Positions 1-9,044 of a stretch of 64,000 nucleotides of DNA are shown here, in pieces (positions within the stretch are counted from its first letter, which is position 1; every line of letters starts with the position of its first letter). The DNA is from Streptomyces cathayae (GTDB lineage Bacteria > Actinomycetota > Actinomycetes > Streptomycetales > Streptomycetaceae): contig NZ_CP121682.1 in assembly GCF_029760955.1 (NCBI RefSeq), positions 6,076,001-6,140,000 on the forward strand, given 5' to 3'. The notes under the pieces were generated by a model. The model was not told the origin of the DNA. It did no database searches and saw only the letters and a list, made by a program, of their open reading frames with translations. The position numbers and the translations under genes were made by a program.

Positions 1-161
<161 letters not shown>

Positions 162-319
162 TCGTGGAGCAGACCGCCTGATATGAGTGCAGGGCTCGGC
201 CGGCGCGCCACAGCGCTGTCCGAGCCCTGACGCGCGTATCGGAGCGGTCGACCTCTTCCGATCACGAGCGATCACGAGCGAACACGAGCTCTCTTCAGCT
301 CTTCTCCAGGAGTCCCCTC

Positions 320-1531
320 ATGAAGACGATCGACGCACTCCTCTCCGAAGGGGTCGCGGGCAAGCGGGTCTTCGTCCGCGCCGACCTCAACGTGCCGCTG
401 GACGGCACCGCCATCACCGACGACGGCCGCATCCGCGCCGTGCTGCCCACCGTCAAGGCCCTCGCCGACGCGGGCGCCCGCGTGGTCGTCGCCTCGCACC
501 TGGGCCGCCCCAAGGGCGCCCCGGACCCCGCCTTCTCGCTCGCCCCGGCCGCCGCGCGCCTGGGTGAACTCCTCGGCGCCGACGTGGCGTTCGCGACGGA
601 CACGGTCGGCGACTCCGCCACCGCCACCGTCGCGGGCCTCGCCGACGGACAGGTCGCGGTCCTCGAGAACCTGCGCTTCAACGCCGGCGAGACCGCCAAG
701 GACGACGCCGAGCGCGGGGCCTTCGCCGACCGGCTCGCCGCGCTCGCCGACCTCTACGTGGGCGACGGCTTCGGCGCGGTGCACCGCAAGCACGCGTCCG
801 TGTACGACCTCCCGGCGCGTCTGCCGCACGCCGCGGGCTTCCTCATCGCCACCGAGGTCGGCGTCCTGAAGAAGCTCACCGCCGACGTCAAGAGGCCCTA
901 TGTGGTGGCCCTCGGCGGCGCCAAGGTCTCCGACAAGCTCGCCGTCATCGACGAACTGCTCGGCAAGGCCGACCGCATCCTCATCGGCGGCGGCATGGCG
1001 TACACCTTCCTCAAGGCCAAGGGCTACGAGATCGGCACGTCGCTGCTCCAGGAGGACCAGCTGCCCGCCGTCACCGAGTACCTGGAACGCGCCGAGAAGA
1101 ACGGCGTGGAGCTGGTGCTGCCGGTCGACACACTGGTCGCCGAGGGGTTCCCGGACCTGAAGACCAAGGCTCCGGCCCATCCCGCCACCGTCGCCGCGGA
1201 CGCCATCCCGGCCGACCGGCAGGGTCTGGACATCGGTCCCGAGACCCGCACCCTGTACGCCTCGAAGCTCGCCGACGCGGCCACCGTCTTCTGGAACGGC
1301 CCCATGGGCGTCTTCGAGCACCCCGACTACGCCGAGGGCACCAAGGCGGTCGCCCAGGCCCTTCTCGACTCCCCGGGCTACACCGTGGTCGGCGGCGGCG
1401 ACTCCGCCGCGGCCGTCCGCATCCTGGGCTTCGACGAAAAGGCATTCGGCCACATCTCGACCGGAGGCGGCGCCTCCCTCGAATACCTCGAGGGCAAGAC
1501 GCTCCCCGGCCTCGCCGCACTGGAGGACTGA
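320..1531 (+). CDS. pgk: Phosphoglycerate kinase
   Basis: A 403-residue cytosolic phosphoglycerate kinase, the normal bacterial length, making ATP from 1,3-bisphosphoglycerate. The N-terminal substrate motif RVFVRADLNVPL is at about residues 16-27. The C-terminal nucleotide-binding loop GGGDSAAAV and the final STGGGASLEYLEG motif are intact. The ATG at 320 follows a CAGGAG Shine-Dalgarno. The stop is 6 bases before tpiA, so the two are probably translated from one message, continuing from gap. Confidence 0.98.
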   Translation: MKTIDALLSEGVAGKRVFVRADLNVPLDGTAITDDGRIRAVLPTVKALADAGARVVVASHLGRPKGAPDPAFSLAPAAARLGELLGADVAFATDTVGDSATATVAGLADGQVAVLENLRFNAGETAKDDAERGAFADRLAALADLYVGDGFGAVHRKHASVYDLPARLPHAAGFLIATEVGVLKKLTADVKRPYVVALGGAKVSDKLAVIDELLGKADRILIGGGMAYTFLKAKGYEIGTSLLQEDQLPAVTEYLERAEKNGVELVLPVDTLVAEGFPDLKTKAPAHPATVAADAIPADRQGLDIGPETRTLYASKLADAATVFWNGPMGVFEHPDYAEGTKAVAQALLDSPGYTVVGGGDSAAAVRILGFDEKAFGHISTGGGASLEYLEGKTLPGLAALED

Positions 1532-1537
1532 CCCTCA

Positions 1538-2326
1538 ATGACCGCTGCTGAAAAAGGCCGCACGCCGCTGATGGCGGGCAACTGGAAGATGAACCTCAAC
1601 CACCTCGAGGCCATCGCCCACGTCCAGAAGCTCGCCTTCGCCCTGGCCGACACGGACTACGAGGCCGTCGAGGTCGCCGTCCTGCCGCCCTTCACCGACC
1701 TGCGCTCCGTCCAGACCCTCGTCGACGGTGACAAGCTGAAGATCAAGTACGGCGCCCAGGACATCTCGGCGCACGACGGCGGCGCCTACACCGGCGAGAT
1801 CTCCGGCCCGATGCTGTCCAAGCTGAAGTGCACGTACGTGGCTGTCGGCCACTCCGAGCGCAGGCAGTACCACGACGAGACCGACGACGTCGTGAACGCC
1901 AAGGTCAAGGCCGCGTACAAGCACGGCATCACCCCGATCCTGTGCGTCGGCGAGGAACTGTCCGTCCGCGAGGCCGGCAACCACGTCGCCCACACCCTCG
2001 CCCAGGTCGAGGGCGGTCTGAAGGACCTCCCCGCCGAGCAGGCCGAGTCCGTCGTGATCGCCTACGAGCCCGTCTGGGCCATCGGCACCGGCAAGGTCTG
2101 CGGCGCCGGGGACGCCCAGGAGGTCTGCGCCGCCATCCGCGGCAAGCTCGCCGAGCTGTACTCGCAGGACGTCGCCGACCAGGTCCGCATCCAGTACGGC
2201 GGCTCGGTCAAGTCCGGCAACGTCGCCGAGATCATGGCGCAGGCCGACATCGACGGCGCCCTCGTCGGCGGTGCCTCGCTGGACGCGGACGAGTTCGTCA
2301 AAATCATCCGGTTCCGCGACCAGTGA
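1538..2326 (+). CDS. tpiA: Triosephosphate isomerase
   Basis: A 262-residue TIM-barrel enzyme interconverting dihydroxyacetone phosphate and glyceraldehyde-3-phosphate. The catalytic set is complete: Lys17 in GNWKMN, His105 in GHSERR and Glu177 in [12 protein letters not shown]. The phosphate-binding GGSVK loop is near the C-terminus. The ATG is 6 bases after the pgk stop. It is the last glycolytic gene of the gap-pgk-tpiA run; a hairpin follows before secG. Confidence 0.98.
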   Translation: MTAAEKGRTPLMAGNWKMNLNHLEAIAHVQKLAFALADTDYEAVEVAVLPPFTDLRSVQTLVDGDKLKIKYGAQDISAHDGGAYTGEISGPMLSKLKCTYVAVGHSERRQYHDETDDVVNAKVKAAYKHGITPILCVGEELSVREAGNHVAHTLAQVEGGLKDLPAEQAESVVIAYEPVWAIGTGKVCGAGDAQEVCAAIRGKLAELYSQDVADQVRIQYGGSVKSGNVAEIMAQADIDGALVGGASLDADEFVKIIRFRDQ

Positions 2327-2369
2327 GCCGGGCAGTGAGTATGCGCTAGCGGCGATCCGTCGTACCCTT

Positions 2370-2398
2370 GCGGGGTCCAGTCCTGTACTGGACCCCGC
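2370..2398 (+). terminator. Hairpin between tpiA and secG
   Basis: A perfect 11-bp stem, GCGGGGTCCAG (2370-2380) with CTGGACCCCGC (2388-2398), encloses a 7-base loop. No U-tract follows. It sits 36 bases upstream of the secG start and could be an intrinsic terminator or attenuator for the glycolytic message, or a processing site that sets secG expression apart. Confidence 0.6.
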
Positions 2399-2433
2399 GT
2401 CGTTCATCCGAATCCGAGGAAGTTGGTCCAGCC

Positions 2434-2670
2434 GTGGTTCTGGGGTTCTCGATCGCCCTGATCGTCTTCAGCCTGTTGCTGATGCTGCTGGTGCTGATGC
2501 ACAAGGGAAAGGGCGGAGGCCTCTCCGACATGTTCGGTGGCGGCATGCAGTCCTCCGTCGGCGGCTCCTCGGTCGCCGAGCGCAACCTCGACCGGATCAC
2601 CCTCGTGGTGGGCCTGCTCTGGGTCGCGTGCATCATCGTGCTGGGCATCATGATGAAGACGACCAGCTGA
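2434..2670 (+). CDS. secG: Preprotein translocase subunit SecG
   Basis: A 78-residue membrane protein of the SecYEG channel. It has an N-terminal membrane helix (about residues 2-25), the conserved cytoplasmic GKGGGLSDMFGGG loop and a second helix ending LGIMMKTTS. The GTG at 2434 was chosen because GAGGAAG (2416-2422) lies 11 bases upstream and the protein then begins at the first helix, as in the family; the in-frame ORF extends upstream through the hairpin without support. secG next to tpiA is a conserved actinobacterial arrangement. Confidence 0.93.
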   Translation: MVLGFSIALIVFSLLLMLLVLMHKGKGGGLSDMFGGGMQSSVGGSSVAERNLDRITLVVGLLWVACIIVLGIMMKTTS

Positions 2671-2796
2671 CCCGGGAGAACAATCCGTACGCATCGGGTA
2701 CGCATTCCCCGCGTAAGGCCCCATGTCCGGTACGCGCAGCACAGCGCGGCCTATCATGGGGCTTGCGTCTGGATGGGGAAGCGGTAACTCCAATGA

Positions 2797-2825
2797 CTGG
2801 ACGCGCGTTGGGCCTTACGTAGACT
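2797..2825 (+). promoter_or_regulatory. Possible promoter for the RbpA-type gene
   Basis: TAGACT (2820-2825) fits a TANNNT -10 box with a poor -35 (CTGGAC, 2797-2802) at 17-base spacing, 67 bases before the GTG start. An overlapping GGTAA (2783-2787), 19 bases, GTT arrangement loosely resembles a sigma-R promoter, which is how some rbpA genes are expressed. Neither match is strong. Confidence 0.3.
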
Positions 2826-2891
2826 GAGGCGCTCGCAGCGAAGCGGAACGCCGACTCGCTTCGCCGCACCATCACGCAGGGAGTTACGACC

Positions 2892-3227
2892 GTGGCAAGT
2901 GGCAACGCGATCCGGGGAAGCCGGGTCGGGGCGGGGCCGATGGGCGAGGCCGAGCGCGGCGAGTCCGCGCCGCGGCTGCGCATCTCCTTCTGGTGCTCCA
3001 ACGGGCACGAGACCCAGCCGAGCTTCGCGAGCGACGCGCAGGTGCCCGATACCTGGGACTGCCCCCGCTGCGGCTTTCCGGCCGGTCAGGACCGTGAGAA
3101 CCCCCCGGACCCGCCCCGTACCGAGCCGTACAAGACGCACCTCGCCTATGTGCGCGAGCGGCGCAGCGACGCGGACGGTGAGGCGATCCTCGCCGAGGCG
3201 CTCGCCAAACTGCGGGGCGAGATCTAG
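2892..3227 (+). CDS. RbpA-family RNA polymerase-binding protein
   Basis: This 111-residue protein has the RbpA layout: a basic N-terminal segment with NAIRGSRVGAG, a zinc-binding core with Cys35, His39, Cys57 and Cys60 (CSNGH and CPRCG), and a C-terminal sigma-interaction helix (THLAYVRERRSDADGEAILAEALAKL, about residues 81-106). RbpA binds RNA polymerase and group 1/2 sigma factors and stimulates initiation in actinobacteria. Its core departs from the commonly described RbpA sequence, so it may be the second paralogue (RbpB-like). GTG start with AGGGAG 8 bases upstream. It stands alone between secG and pgi. Confidence 0.85.
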   Translation: MASGNAIRGSRVGAGPMGEAERGESAPRLRISFWCSNGHETQPSFASDAQVPDTWDCPRCGFPAGQDRENPPDPPRTEPYKTHLAYVRERRSDADGEAILAEALAKLRGEI

Positions 3228-3497
3228 CAGTTGCGGTAGCCGCCCGATTGCAGTAGTCGCCGCAGTCGCACCGACGGTCGGCCGGGCCGTTCGCGGTCGG
3301 CTTCTTCCCCCTGCCCGCAGCCCTGTTCGCCGTCCCGCCCGTCGCCGTGTTGATACCCGGAGGCCGGACGGCCGTATCTGTTGTCGTGCCCCACGGCGGA
3401 GGCACGACAGGCCATGCCCACCGCTGATCCATTAGGTTGGATCCGGCAGCGGGGCGGATACGCAGCACAGGCAGCAAGGAAGAAGGCTGAGTCCGAG

Positions 3498-5153
3498 ATG
3501 AACGCAGACGGCCGTACCAGGCTCGACCAGATCCCCGAGTGGACCGCACTGGCCAAGCACCGGGAGGAGCTCGGGGACGTGCGGTTGCGCGAGGTGTTCG
3601 CTGCCGATCCCGACCGCGGCACCGCGTACACCCTCCGAGTCGGTGATCTGTACATCGACTACTCCAAGCACCTCGTCACCGACGAGACCCTCCGGCTGTT
3701 GCGTGAACTGGCCTCGGCCACCGATGTGTTCGGACTGCGCGACGCCATGTTCCGCGGTGAGCGGATCAACACCACCGAGGACCGGGCCGTGCTGCACACC
3801 GCGCTCCGGGCGCCGCGGGACGCGGTGATCGAGGTCGACGGGGAGAACGTCGTACCGGGGGTGCACGAGGTCCTCGACAAGATGGCCGCCTTCGCCGACC
3901 GGGTCCGCTCCGGGGAGTGGACCGGCCACACCGGCAAGCGCATCCGCACCGTGGTCAACGTCGGCATCGGCGGCTCGGACCTCGGCCCCGCGATGGCGTA
4001 CGAGGCGCTGCGCGCCTACACCGACCGGGACCTCACGGTCCGCTTCGTGTCCAACGTGGACGGCGCCGACCTGCACGAGGCCCTCCGCGACCTGGACCCG
4101 GCCGAGACGCTGTTCATCATCGCGTCCAAGACCTTCACCACCATCGAGACGGTCACCAACGCCACCTCCGCGCGGACCTGGCTGCTGAACGCGCTGGGCG
4201 GTGAAGAGGCCGCCGTCGCCCAGCACTTCGTCGCCCTGTCGACGAACGCGGAGAAGGTCGCCGACTTCGGCATCGACACGGCCAACATGTTCGAGTTCTG
4301 GGACTGGGTCGGCGGGCGCTACTCGTACGACTCGGCGATCGGCCTGTCCCTGATGATCGCCATCGGCCCGGACCGCTTCCGGGAGATGCTCGACGGGTTC
4401 CGTCTCGTCGACGAGCACTTCCGGACGGCTCCCGCGGAGTCCAACGTGCCGCTCCTGCTGGGCCTGTTGGGCGTCTGGTACGGCAACTTCCTGGGCGCCC
4501 AGTCGCACGCGGTGCTGCCGTACTCGCACTACCTGTCGAAGTTCACCGCCTATCTCCAGCAGCTCGACATGGAGTCCAACGGCAAGTACGTCGGCCGGGA
4601 CGGGCGCGAGGTCCGCTGGCAGACCGGGCCCGTCGTCTGGGGCACGCCCGGCACCAACGGGCAGCACGCCTACTACCAGCTGATCCACCAGGGGACGAAG
4701 CTGATCCCGGCGGACTTCATCGGCTTCGCCGAGCCGGTCGCCGAGCTGAGTGAGGACCTCAAGGCGCAGCACGACCTGCTGATGGCCAACTTCTTCGCCC
4801 AGACGCAGGCCCTGGCCTTCGGCAAGACGCCGGACGAGGTGCGCGCCGAGGGCGTGCCCGAGGAGCTGGTGCCGCACAAGACCTTCAAGGGCGACCACCC
4901 CACGACCACGATCCTCGCGCGTGAGCTGACGCCGTCCGTCCTCGGCCAGCTCGTCGCCCTGTACGAGCACAAGGTGTTCGTGCAGGGCGCGATCTGGGAC
5001 ATCGACTCCTTCGACCAGTGGGGTGTCGAGCTGGGCAAGGTGCTCGCCCGGCGCGTCGAGCCCGCGCTCACCGAGGGCGCCGGCGTGCCGGGCCTGGACG
5101 CCTCCACCCAGGCCCTGGTCGCCACCTACCGGGAGCTGCGCGGCCGGCGGTGA
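3498..5153 (+). CDS. pgi: Glucose-6-phosphate isomerase
   Basis: A 551-residue phosphoglucose isomerase interconverting glucose-6-phosphate and fructose-6-phosphate. It contains [19 protein letters not shown] (sugar-phosphate site), the [20 protein letters not shown] segment, the PGI signature [18 protein letters not shown] and the C-terminal [15 protein letters not shown]. The ATG at 3498 was preferred to the ORF start at 3381 because GGAAGAAGG lies just upstream and the 39 extra residues are not typical of the family. Monocistronic, with a strong hairpin after the stop. Confidence 0.97.
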   Translation: MNADGRTRLDQIPEWTALAKHREELGDVRLREVFAADPDRGTAYTLRVGDLYIDYSKHLVTDETLRLLRELASATDVFGLRDAMFRGERINTTEDRAVLHTALRAPRDAVIEVDGENVVPGVHEVLDKMAAFADRVRSGEWTGHTGKRIRTVVNVGIGGSDLGPAMAYEALRAYTDRDLTVRFVSNVDGADLHEALRDLDPAETLFIIASKTFTTIETVTNATSARTWLLNALGGEEAAVAQHFVALSTNAEKVADFGIDTANMFEFWDWVGGRYSYDSAIGLSLMIAIGPDRFREMLDGFRLVDEHFRTAPAESNVPLLLGLLGVWYGNFLGAQSHAVLPYSHYLSKFTAYLQQLDMESNGKYVGRDGREVRWQTGPVVWGTPGTNGQHAYYQLIHQGTKLIPADFIGFAEPVAELSEDLKAQHDLLMANFFAQTQALAFGKTPDEVRAEGVPEELVPHKTFKGDHPTTTILARELTPSVLGQLVALYEHKVFVQGAIWDIDSFDQWGVELGKVLARRVEPALTEGAGVPGLDASTQALVATYRELRGRR

Positions 5154-5162
5154 GCACGGTTG

Positions 5163-5197
5163 CGGGAGGCGGAGGGCGGAGCGCCGTCCGCCTCCCG
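5163..5197. terminator. Bidirectional terminator between pgi and the FtsX permease
   Basis: Perfect 11-bp arms CGGGAGGCGGA (5163-5173) and TCCGCCTCCCG (5187-5197), with a further GGCG/CGCC pairing inside the loop, lie between two convergent genes. Confidence 0.75.
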
Positions 5198-5260
5198 TGG
5201 AACCCGCCGGGGCGTCACCCCCACGGAGGCTGACGGCCGGGGCGTCCCGGCACAGGCCGG

Positions 5261-7543
5261 TCAGGCCACCGCGCTCAGCGTGTCCGCGAGGCGGCGCCGG
5301 GCCGCGCGGGCGGCAGGGAGGGCGGCGAGGACGGCGGCGCCCAGCACCGCGGCGGCGCCGAGCAGCAGCAGGAGCGCGAGGGAGGGCCCCCGGGCGATAC
5401 CGGCGCCGATGCCGCTCGACCTTCCCTGTTCGTCGATCAGCCAGTGCGCCAGCGGCAGCCCCAGGGCCAGGGCGACGAGCACGGCGGCCAGTGCCGTACC
5501 GGCGGTGGCCGTGACCGTGATCGCGGTGATCTGCCGCGGGGAGAGCCCGATGGCCTTGAGCGCGAGCAGGTCCCGTTCGCCCTCGCGGACCGTGCCGCCG
5601 ATCGCGGTGAGCAGTTCGACCAGCCCGATCAGGGCGAGTACGGCGATCAGACCGAGGACGACCGCGCGCAACGGGGAGAGCCCGTCGGCCGGGTTGGCCA
5701 CGGTGTGCACGTCGAGCAGGCCGCCCCCGGCCCCGGTCAGCCGGTCGGCGACGGTCCGCGGGTCCGCGCCGGGGTCCAGCTGGAGCTGGTAGAGGGTCGG
5801 CCGCAGATCGGGGTCGTTGCCGCGGAGGGTGTCGAGCGAGGTGGAGATGGTCCGGCCGGCGTTCTCGGTCTCGATGCTGCGGCCGACGATGTGCAGGATC
5901 TGCGGCCGGTCGCCGACGGTCATGCGCACCCAGTCGCCGACCTGGACGTGCAGCAGGTCGAGCAGCCCCTGCCCGGCCACCGCCTCGTCGGGTCCGTGCG
6001 CCGCGCGGCCCTCGGCCAGGGCGAACGGGTACGGCTCCCGGTGGGTGCCGTAGCCGCGCAGGGCGATCGTGGCGGTCTGGCCGGGCACCAGGGCGGCCAC
6101 CTCGACGCCCGGGTGGGCGGCGGCGACCTGCGGATCGCGCTCCAGCAGGGCGCGGGCCTCCCCGTCACCGAGCGAGGGGTCCGCACGGACGCTGAGCGCG
6201 GTGGGCAGCCCCATCCGCTCCGGGCTGCTCTGGAAGCGGTCGATGGTGGTCCACGCGCTCAGCGCCACCACGATCAGCAGCAGCGGCAGGGTCAGCCTGG
6301 CCACCGTGCCCAGCGCACGCGGGCGGCGGGTGAACGCCTTGTGCCAGCCGAGGACCAGTGCGGGCGGCACCCGCGCCCCGAGCGCCCGCCGCTCCACGCC
6401 CGTCAGCCCACCGGCCTCGGGCGCCGCCGGCCTCGGCACCGGCACCGGCGGCACCCGGCCCGCCCGCCACGCCGCGAGCCCGGTGGTGGCACCGATGAAC
6501 AGCACCGCCCCCACGGGCACCACGAACAGCGCCAGGGTGTGCCCGGGCAGCCCCTGCCACACGCCGACCGCCTCCCCGAGCCGCCCCGGTATGCCGCTGC
6601 CCAGCGCCTCGGTCAGCGCGGCGGCGGCCACGGCACCCAGCAGGGCGTAGCCGAGATGCTGGAGCAGGAAGACGCGGACGACCTGCCCCGGGGTGAAACC
6701 GATCGCCTTGAGGACGGAGATGTCCCGCAGATGACCCCGGATCCGGGTGCTGATCGCCCCGTGCACGGCGAACCCGGCGGCGGCCAGCGCGCCCAGACCG
6801 AACAGCCCCAGCACCTGGCCGAGCAGCCGGTTGTCGCCCTGTGCCTCGGCCCGTGCCTGCTGCCAGGTGGAGACCTCGCCGATGGCGCCCGCGCCCAGGA
6901 CCGTCACCGCCCGCTGCACCGCGTACCCGGTGTCGGCGGGGTCGGTCAGCCGCAGCCCGGTCACCTGCCCGTCGGGGTCGGCCACGGCCGACGGCAGCGC
7001 CCACACCAGGCCGGGCTGTTCCCCCGGCCGGTAGCGCGGCTCGGCGCTGTCGGCCACGCCCACCACGGTCAGGGTCCGCGCGGTGCCGGGCACGGTGAGG
7101 GTGTCGCCCGGCGTGGTCAGCAGGGCACGGGCGAGGCTGCTCTCCAGGACCACGCCGTCGGGGGCGCCGGGGTCCAGCCAGCGCCCCGAGGTGATCAGCG
7201 GGCGGCCGGTGCCGGGCTGTTCGGCGGTGCCGCGCAGTTCGGCGGAGGCACGGCTGCCGCGGGCGGCGAGGGTGACGGCGGCGGTGGGGTAGGGGCCGGC
7301 GACGGACTCCACACCGTCCAGGCCGGCCAGCTTCGCGGCGTCGGCCGGGGCGGTGGTGTGCAGCGTGACGTGGGCGCCGCGCGCCTGGGTGAAGATCCGC
7401 TGCCAGGGGTTGGTCGCGTACCCGAACAGGGCCGTGGCCAGCAGCAGGGAGGCGACGACACCCGCGGTGGCGAGGACCAGGAACAGTGCCTCACCGCGGT
7501 GCGTGCGCAGATCGGAGTGCGCCCAGCGCAGGGTCGCTCGCAC
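5261..7543 (-). CDS. ABC transporter permease, FtsX/MacB type
   Basis: A 760-residue membrane protein with two FtsX-type permease halves. An N-terminal helix (about 17-42) is followed by a large extracytoplasmic domain (45-250), a three-helix block (about 250-360), a fourth helix near 410, a second extracytoplasmic domain (440-620) and a final three-helix block ending in AARRRLADTLSAVA. This is the layout of exporters that move lipids, lipoproteins or peptides and often confer drug resistance. GTG start with a purine-rich AAGGGG upstream. It follows its ATPase (54 bases) and the PadR gene in one transcription unit. The substrate is unknown. Confidence 0.9.
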   Translation of the reverse strand: MRATLRWAHSDLRTHRGEALFLVLATAGVVASLLLATALFGYATNPWQRIFTQARGAHVTLHTTAPADAAKLAGLDGVESVAGPYPTAAVTLAARGSRASAELRGTAEQPGTGRPLITSGRWLDPGAPDGVVLESSLARALLTTPGDTLTVPGTARTLTVVGVADSAEPRYRPGEQPGLVWALPSAVADPDGQVTGLRLTDPADTGYAVQRAVTVLGAGAIGEVSTWQQARAEAQGDNRLLGQVLGLFGLGALAAAGFAVHGAISTRIRGHLRDISVLKAIGFTPGQVVRVFLLQHLGYALLGAVAAAALTEALGSGIPGRLGEAVGVWQGLPGHTLALFVVPVGAVLFIGATTGLAAWRAGRVPPVPVPRPAAPEAGGLTGVERRALGARVPPALVLGWHKAFTRRPRALGTVARLTLPLLLIVVALSAWTTIDRFQSSPERMGLPTALSVRADPSLGDGEARALLERDPQVAAAHPGVEVAALVPGQTATIALRGYGTHREPYPFALAEGRAAHGPDEAVAGQGLLDLLHVQVGDWVRMTVGDRPQILHIVGRSIETENAGRTISTSLDTLRGNDPDLRPTLYQLQLDPGADPRTVADRLTGAGGGLLDVHTVANPADGLSPLRAVVLGLIAVLALIGLVELLTAIGGTVREGERDLLALKAIGLSPRQITAITVTATAGTALAAVLVALALGLPLAHWLIDEQGRSSGIGAGIARGPSLALLLLLGAAAVLGAAVLAALPAARAARRRLADTLSAVA

Positions 7544-7597
7544 CGGCGTCAGCCCCTTCGCTCGTGCCGGACGCCCGGACCGCCGTACATCCGCATG

Positions 7598-8347
7598 TCA
7601 GTCCCTGAGCTCCAGCACCCCGGAGATGCCCCGGCCGGGCGAGGGTGCTCCGTCGAGTTCCGCGTCGTCGGCGATCCGCCCGTCGAAGAAACTGATCACC
7701 CGGTCGGCTGCGCTCGCCAGCCGGGCGTCATGGGTGACCAGCAGGATCGTCTGGCCGCGCCGGTGGAAGCGGGACAGCAGCCGCATCACCTCGCGGGTGC
7801 CCTTGCTGTCCAGGCTGCCCGCGGGTTCGTCGGCGAGCAGCAGCGGCGGATGGTTGACCAGGGCACGGGCCAGCGCGACCCGCTGCTGCTCACCGCCGGA
7901 CAGCTCGCCCGGCATGCTCCGCTCCTTGCCCGTCAGGCCCAGCTCGGCCAGCAGCCCCTCCCGCTCGGCGCGGGCCTTTCGCGGCGGCGTCCCGGCGAGC
8001 AGGGCGGGCAGTTCCACGTTGTCGGCGACCGACAGGTCGGAGACGAGGTTGAAGAACTGGAAGACGATCCCGATGCGCTTCCGGCGCTTCACCGCCCAGC
8101 GTGCCTCGCTGTAGCCGTCGGTGCGCTCGCCGTCCAGCCAGATGCTGCCGGAGTCGGGCCGCTGGAGCCCGCCGAGCAGATGCAGCAGGGTCGACTTGCC
8201 GGCGCCGGACGGCCCGGTCACCGCCACGAACTCGCCGCGCGTCACCCGCAGGTCGACCCCGCGCACCGCGTGCGCCGGGGCTCCCTCACCGTGGTGCGTC
8301 TTGACGAGGCCTTCGGCGCGCAGCACGGGAGCGGTCCTCTCGCTCAC
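7598..8347 (-). CDS. ABC transporter ATP-binding protein, FtsE/LolD type
   Basis: A 249-residue ATPase with Walker A GPSGAGKST (45-53), Q-loop FQFFNL, signature LSGGEQQ (149-155), Walker B LLLADEP and the H-loop VTHDA. The GTG at 8347 was chosen over an upstream in-frame ATG because it overlaps the PadR stop as GTGA, implying translational coupling, and has GGAGGAG within the end of padR. It powers the FtsX-type permease encoded next. Confidence 0.93.
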   Translation of the reverse strand: MSERTAPVLRAEGLVKTHHGEGAPAHAVRGVDLRVTRGEFVAVTGPSGAGKSTLLHLLGGLQRPDSGSIWLDGERTDGYSEARWAVKRRKRIGIVFQFFNLVSDLSVADNVELPALLAGTPPRKARAEREGLLAELGLTGKERSMPGELSGGEQQRVALARALVNHPPLLLADEPAGSLDSKGTREVMRLLSRFHRRGQTILLVTHDARLASAADRVISFFDGRIADDAELDGAPSPGRGISGVLELRD

Positions 8348-8859
8348 TCCAGCTCCTCCAGCTCTTCCTGGCACCGCTCCAGCCAGTCGAGGTCGGCCTG
8401 CAGGTGCAGCATCGCGCCCTCGATCAGCAGCTGGGCGACCCGGTTGTCCCGGTCTTCGGCGGCGGCCAGCTTCGACAACTGCCGCATGGTGTTCAGGTAC
8501 TGGCGCCGCTGCCGGTTGATCAGGGCGATCTGGTCGGCGAGTCCGCTCTGCGGTGCGAGGGCCAGCTTCATGAAGAACTCGTCCCGCACCCGCGGCTCGT
8601 CCGCGGTCTCCTCGAACCAGGCGCGCAGCGCCTCCCGCCCGGCGTCGGTGAGGTGGTAGACCTTCTTGTTGGGGCGGCCGGACTGCTCGACGTCCTCGCC
8701 CTCGATCAGCCCCGACTTCTCGAGGCGGCCCAGGGTGACGTAGATCTGGCCGACGTTCGGCTGAGGGTACGCGGAGCCCAGCAGTTGCTCAAGGTCCTGC
8801 TTGAGCTCGTAGCCGTGGGCCGGGCCGCGGGCGAGCAGGGCCAGGAGGGACTGCCGCAC
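8344..8859 (-). CDS. PadR-family transcriptional regulator
   Basis: A 171-residue regulator with the PadR winged helix at residues 1-75 (LLALLARGPAHGYEL, then YVTLGRLEKSGLIEGE, then GRPNKKVYHLTDAGREAL) and a C-terminal helical dimerisation domain (about 85-165). GTG start after GGGGGAGGAG. PadR genes placed first in an exporter operon commonly repress it and are released by the exported compound. The dyad at 8974-8988 is the likely binding site. Confidence 0.92.
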   Translation of the reverse strand: MRQSLLALLARGPAHGYELKQDLEQLLGSAYPQPNVGQIYVTLGRLEKSGLIEGEDVEQSGRPNKKVYHLTDAGREALRAWFEETADEPRVRDEFFMKLALAPQSGLADQIALINRQRRQYLNTMRQLSKLAAAEDRDNRVAQLLIEGAMLHLQADLDWLERCQEELEELE

Positions 8860-8973
8860 TCGTGCTCTCCTCCCCCGCGTCCTTCGTGCCGTGTGCCACG
8901 CGTCCGATGCCGGGCGCCCCGCCCGACGCGATGTCTCACCCGACGCAATGTGTCGCGGGCCCTAGTATCGCCC

Positions 8974-8988
8974 ATACCTAACAGGTAT
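8974..8988. promoter_or_regulatory. Candidate PadR operator in the divergent promoter region
   Basis: A perfect dyad, ATACCT-AAC-AGGTAT, is the only AT-containing palindrome between the divergent PadR-exporter operon and the binding-protein gene. A TAGTAT/ATACTA element 4 bases to its left could be a -10 box. Assignment to PadR is by position only. Confidence 0.5.
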
Positions 8989-9044
8989 ACATGGCCTCTG
9001 ACCCCGGCAAGGGTGCCCGGGTGCCGGTGCACAGGGAGGAACCT

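Noticed and set aside
3224..3655. Minus-strand ORF across the RbpA-pgi gap
   Set aside because: Arg/Ser/Pro-rich shadow frame without ribosome site or domain; the gap itself shows nothing else.
5444..8659. Very long (1071-residue) plus-strand open frame opposite the FtsX permease and ATPase
   Set aside because: It is a high-GC shadow frame, His/Gly/Arg-rich with no recognisable domain, while the minus-strand frames encode complete known families.
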